Positions 59,331 to 64,000 of a stretch of DNA of 64,000 nucleotides are shown here, in pieces. The notes beneath the pieces are model-generated. The model ran no database searches, was not told where the DNA came from, and saw nothing but the letters and a program-made list of their open reading frames with translations. The stretch's first letter is position 1, and each line of letters begins with the position of its first letter. Location of the stretch: the NCBI GenBank assembly GCA_047967505.1, contig CM106540.1. The stretch is one strand, 5' to 3'. The stretch is from Dipteris shenzhenensis. Lineage: Eukaryota > Polypodiophyta > Polypodiopsida > Gleicheniales. A program made the translations under genes and the position numbers.

Positions 59331-60750
59331 ACATCCTAGATGCAAAAATCCGAACCATCCATGGTTGTAAGTGAGTTTTCCAATCCCTTTAATTGGATAA
59401 GGCCGGCTCTTTCTGTGTAATGGGCCAGTTCCGCGACATGGTTTCAAAGTGTGTCATCCCCTTTAAAGGTGCTTTGTCTCTTTGGTAAATTGAATGGGGT
59501 CCTCAACCTCAAGTTGGCCAGCCGTCAAGCAGTTTTGGAGAAAGAAATTTTGGTGGTGACTTTGTTTGGCAAGAAGGGCTCAAATGGCAACACCTTCGAC
59601 TCCCCGAACTGTCAAGGTTTTACTTCTTTCCGAGACAAACAACAGATAAATTTAGTAGTTCAGTGTCTCAAAGATAAGGCAGTGGTGGGCAGACTTATGG
59701 GAGTCACTCCCTCAAGGAGGCAAAATCCAGCATGGGCTACATGCAAGATTAGCACTAGAGGGGGATCATATTTTTCTTCTTCAATGGAGCTCACCTGAGA
59801 CCACCCAGGCACTTATGGAGAAAAGTCCCATCTAGCTTGACTTGCACTTGCTTTAACTCTTTGTGTTGGTATAGTGGAGAAATGGATATGACTCATCAAG
59901 TGCCACACAGCCGGTGACGTTCCGCTTCCCGAGGCTCGCGGGTAGGGGCATCATCTAGGATTGACCTCCAGACACAGATCACAATCACTAGGACGGATCA
60001 ACATGCTAGATATATTGGATTTGACTTGGAGGCCTCAGACCACAAATGTGAATATTGCAACATGCTACTTTCCCTCATAGACATCCCACTACGGCAGATT
60101 TCACCATTCTTAACATTGTACGAGGACATTTAGAGGTACATGCAATAAGGAGAGGTCCTACTCATTAGGGCCTTTAATACTAGGACCAAGGGCACACACA
60201 GATTTCTATGAGAATGCATTAGCACTAACAGATCTCCAGATTGGATAGTTCAAACACATGTTAGAGGATCCACTGTCACGCAATATTGGAGATATTTTCT
60301 AGACGTGTACTGCACATGAGCTGCTCATGTACAATGGGCTACAAAAATGGCAAGGGTTAGAGAGATACACATGCTGCCCACATGGAGGCGGCCATAGTGT
60401 AAGTAGAGTACGTAATGGATCTCTTGCCTTGACGTCATAGATTTTAACCTTTTAGTACACTCACTTCCCATGAGCAGAGCATTCCCACCCATCCTTTGAT
60501 ATGACACTCCCTCAACCCATACAAGACATACACAAGCCCACCCTTCTGCACAACACAAACATGATATCGATCATGGTAGTTATGACGAGCCATATATCAA
60601 CCACAAAGTACTCCTCGTCACCAATTCTCTTCACGTAGCATCCCAACAGTGTTTTCCCTACATAGTCAAAAACCTAGGAAAGCCTCTCAAAGGAACTATA
60701 CCCTAGAAGGGTTGGTACAATGATGAGTGCAAAGCGCTTAGGCAACGTCG
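59331..60750. other. Unassigned intronic sequence
   Basis: The first part may be decayed protease of the old Copia. A + strand frame at 59451-59798 (115 residues) matches nothing I know and is probably chance. No repeat seen. Confidence 0.4.
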
Positions 60751-61245
60751 GCACTTTGAGACTAAGCAAGGACACTGAGCTAGGGATCATACTATATTTC
60801 ACCGGTCTTCTTTCCTCAACTAATCAATGTTAGGGAGTATGCACTTGAAACCAAAATTATATGCACACATTTCAAGCATTCAACAAATATAAGTACTTAG
60901 ACATAAAACTATTTTGATTCCAATTTTTGATATGATGTTACAATAAACCAACTTTGTTGGTTCGGTATGTCTCAAGTACATACATAATGTTGGCACTTTC
61001 AGACTAAGCAAGGACACCGAGCTAGGGATCATACTATATTTCACCCGTCTTCTTTCCTCAACTAATTAATAGGAATTTCCTATTTTGCAATGTTAGGGAG
61101 TACGTACTTGAAACCAAAATTATATGCACACATTTCAAGCATTCAACAAATATAAGTACTTAGACATAAAACTATTTTGATTCCAAATTTTGATATGATG
61201 TCATAATAAACCAACTTTGTTAGTTCGATATGTCTCAAAGTATAG
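60751..61245. repeat. ~241-bp tandem duplication
   Basis: GGCACTTT(G/C)AGACTAAGCAAGG starts both units (60751 and 60992), which match to TATGTCTCAA. The second unit has a 21-bp insert around AATAGGAATTTCCTATT. Confidence 0.9.
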
Positions 61246-61249
61246 ATAA

Positions 61250-63239
61250 AACGTTAGAAATAATGCAAGTTTTTTGTCACGGGAACATTAATTTCTAAGC
61301 TTTAGGATTTTATATTGACTATCCTAGCCTCCAACTGATTGAAACAGTTCAAAGGACACTTTAGTGCAATTAATTCCCAAGGCAGGTTAGAGAGCCTTTT
61401 GCTAAAAATAGCTCCAGGAGCCACGTTCGGCTAGCTCGCTTGAAAAGCCAGCAGAAAAGTCGAAATTTGCTTTCAGGGCTGTTTTTTGGACCACAAAAGA
61501 ACATGGATAGGCAAGCCACAGGTTGGGAAAGTGCTCCAGGGCTGTTCTTTCGCATCGCCTTGCTGATTTTCGACTACCAGGGTAGTCTGTGGGCCGCTAG
61601 GCTTGCCAGAAGCTTAGAAAGGAAATTCGTTTTTGTGCCAGGAGCCTCCAGATCAGTACGTTTTTGTTGCATGCCTTCCTAGAGGCCCAAATCTAATTCT
61701 TACCTCTTCTAGGAGGTTTCTAGGCCAGGTGCTTATTAAAATCGCACTTTTCTAGGCAATTTGGACAAGCAAGTTGATTTTCTTTCAGACTTGGCGATTC
61801 TCCTCCAGCAGATTTCCAGGGTTGCTTTTGCTGATTTTCACCTGCAAGGGTGGTAGAGATCTGCCATGGAATTTCGTTTTTCCATGCTTGCTGATTTTCC
61901 CGGGGTTTCTCAAACTTTCCGATCGGTTGATTGCTTTCCAAGAGCTTCCCTACTTCCTTAGTATCTTCAGATCCTTTTGCTTTTGCAGCTGGCCTTCCTA
62001 TTTGCCAAGAACAGCCACACATGGTTGTTTTGCTGGCCTCTATCTTGCTAGGACTCCCTTGACGGGTATTCAAAACTACCAAGGCAGATTGGGCTGATTT
62101 CTCTCCTGTGAGGACTCACCTAGTGGGTATTAGAGCTGCCAGGTTAGAACCCTCAGCGAGATTCAGAAGAAGGGCCGCTATGGAATGCTGCACTAGACTG
62201 GGATGCCTTTTCTGTGATTGCATAGCAGGACAGAAGTGCCTGTGAACGGATTATTTAGTTGGCTGTCTGTGGGCTGATGCACTACGGTGCTTTCTTGTAT
62301 TTGAATGCCTTCTGAATAAAAGATAAAGAAATACCAAAAGGGGCGCGAAGCTTAGGGCCCATCTTGTGTCCGGGGCGATCTAGCTCTCGGGTGTTGTGTT
62401 CTAAGTTGATCTGGTTTATTGTGGAAAGTTTTAAGTGGCTGTAAATTGAGTATTTGCTGGTTGTTATCTGTTCACTGCCCTTTGGAGATCTCGAAGGCTG
62501 GTTACATTTTTCTTGGTTCAACAATATACAACAAAGAATAACTTTCCAATGAGCTACAAAATGGGGGCCTGCTGTGTCCGCTCATTGCCAATGCAGGCCT
62601 GGCTGGTAGGGGCAACAATGTTCTCTTAATCATGTGAAAGGATATCCTCTGTTATGTTTACAATTAGGTTCTGAATGGTCTCAGCTCTAAATGCCTGTTG
62701 ATCCGGGTCTGTATACGATGACAATGGGGGATACTATAAGGAAAGGTGAAGTTAATATGTTATCTTGAATGGAGAAATTATAAAGAACTATGAAACAACA
62801 GTGTATTGACAGTAGTCCATTACTACACCCGAGGACAAGTTGAAAAGTTTGTTAATGACTAGCATGGTGTTGTAGCATACTCTCCAACCACAGGTATGGC
62901 CATCATTTTGCACTGCTGTTTCGTTTGTTTAATACTAAGGTGATTGTCATAGCTTTCCTGCGTGTTTGCATCAATAGCAAGTACCAGCATCCTTGTCGAG
63001 CAGTAACATATAACATAACATCAATGTGTGCATTATGAACGGTAAATAAGATGTAAGAAATGATAGTTTCTTATGTCACGAACAATAACTATTGTATGGT
63101 AGTAACTCCAAAGAATATGGGGTGAAGCTCGGAGATCATTGTGTCTCCTCTAGGATCCTAATCTTTGAAAAACCCATGCAAATAAACTATTCAACCAACC
63201 CATGCCCAACATGGAAGGCATGCCCCACTCCATAAATTC
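61250..63239. other. Unassigned; LTR-like stretch near 62281-62540
   Basis: GAATAAAAGATAAAG (62315), GGGCCCATC and an end at GGTTCAACA (62515-62523) resemble the R/U5 part of an LTR. No primer site follows. Repeated GCTGATTTTC words occur at 61560-62100. No gene seen. Confidence 0.3.
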
Positions 63240-64000
63240 CACACTCTTCACCACAGCCGTTTGAAAGAGGCCATTAAGAAGCTACGAAATGGGAAGGCTA
63301 AGGATCAAGAGGGCCTTCAATGGAACTCTAAACCATGGTTGGAGGTGCTTGCTCCAATACTAGCCAAGTTGTTCAATGAAGCCTTTTGTACAAGCTTCCC
63401 CTTCTTAGACCATGAATACCATCATGTCCATTTGCAAAGTAGGATATCCCATGGATGCAAGATGGGCCACTCGATGGCTTGGTGTATGGGCTTGTTCTTG
63501 AGATACACATTAGTGAATATAGTGAGAGAGAAGACATGCGAGCAGACCGGGGAGGCAAGCTTCAGCTGAGACCGATCCACACTAGGCCACTTTTTCACCC
63601 TCAAAGCTAGCATGGATGAGGCTTGACATAGATAGCTACTTTGTAGAATTCGGAAGGCTTTTGATTTTTTACTATGGGTTTGCCTCATTGCATGACTCCA
63701 AGCTTTAGATATCACATGGGATATTATATGGACAATTATGGCTATATATGAGAGACCTATAGGCAGAGTGCACATGACACAAGGGTTGTTAGAAGTGGTA
63801 AGCAACTCCATGGCGGTGAAACAAGGATACTATTTATCCCCCACCCTATTTGGGGTGGGCATTGATGAGTTGGCCCCTTTTATAGACACATGAGCAGATC
63901 GAGGCTCAACTTTGGCAGAGTGCGATACTTTCACTGCTATATCTTGATGATGCCATTTTGATCATATAGAGACTACAGATGCTACATGTCAATGATGTCC
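63240..64000 (+). pseudogene. LINE RT fragment (related to LINE-2), runs off the window
   Basis: The + strand carries KEAIKKLRNGKAKDQEGLQ (63261 on), an RT finger motif. A motif-A relic (YFVEF then KAFDF, near 63640) follows, then motif B VKQGYYLSPTLFGVGIDEL (near 63815) and motif C LYLDDAILI (near 63940). Motif B resembles the [13 protein letters not shown] of LINE-2A and 2B. Several frameshifts and stops are present. The orientation is opposite to the other LINE-2 copies. The thumb lies outside the window. Confidence 0.75.

Noticed and set aside
59451-59798. 115-codon + strand frame
   Set aside because: No recognisable motif, low complexity of evidence, and it overlaps decayed Copia sequence.
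45518-64000. Later kinase exons (catalytic loop, DFG)
   Set aside because: I scanned for the expected motifs on the + strand and found none; the exons are taken to lie beyond the window.

Overview
The window reads as nuclear DNA of a land plant with a large, repeat-rich genome; a fern or another non-seed plant is my best guess, but that is inference. The only host gene I can support is on the + strand: six exons of an ACT-domain, Raf-like serine/threonine kinase (the plant STY8/STY17/STY46 group). They cover the ACT domain (5749-6364) and the start of the kinase domain (22590-22955 and 45444-45517). The 5' end lies left of the window and the rest of the kinase lies right of it, so almost all of the 64 kb is intron. 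Two complete introns are 16.2 kb and 22.5 kb, and the last one seen is at least 18.4 kb.

The introns are packed with retroelements. LINE family 1 (L1-like) has two - strand copies: 1-5685, cut by the window edge, and 26585-32815. Each has a zinc-knuckle ORF1 joined to an endonuclease/RT ORF2 by an ATGA stop/start overlap, behind a C/T-rich 5' UTR. LINE family 2 has a coiled-coil ORF1 followed in the same frame, after one TGA-CGG stop, by an endonuclease/RT ORF2. Its RNA ends in a small hairpin with compensatory changes and a TTTC-type tail. It occurs at 8693-13490, 35855-41900, 42027-43395 and 43421-43893, with short derivatives at 15955-16198 and 19410-19735. A related RT fragment enters the right edge at 63240-64000.

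LTR elements include a Ty3/gypsy gag remnant (16379-18169), a gypsy protease/RT junction (18958-19347) and a gypsy integrase tail (25795-26584). There is a young, internally deleted Copia (33101-35424), a full-length but broken Copia (45760-51844) and a very decayed Copia leader/gag (52540-54130). At 54851-59330 there is a three-level nest: an old Copia holds a gag-only LTR element, which in turn holds a 2.1 kb non-coding LTR element with identical 251-bp LTRs and a perfect CAACG target duplication. A Penelope-like reverse transcriptase remnant sits at 23117-23783, just after a kinase exon.

Three short arrays (7946-8243, 14290-14475, 21841-21950) are built from mini-hairpins at regular 20-, 33- and 27-bp spacing. 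I found no rRNA, tRNA or CRISPR. Function in the window reduces to one kinase gene whose splicing must cross long stretches of other people's genes: nearly every retroelement reading frame is broken.
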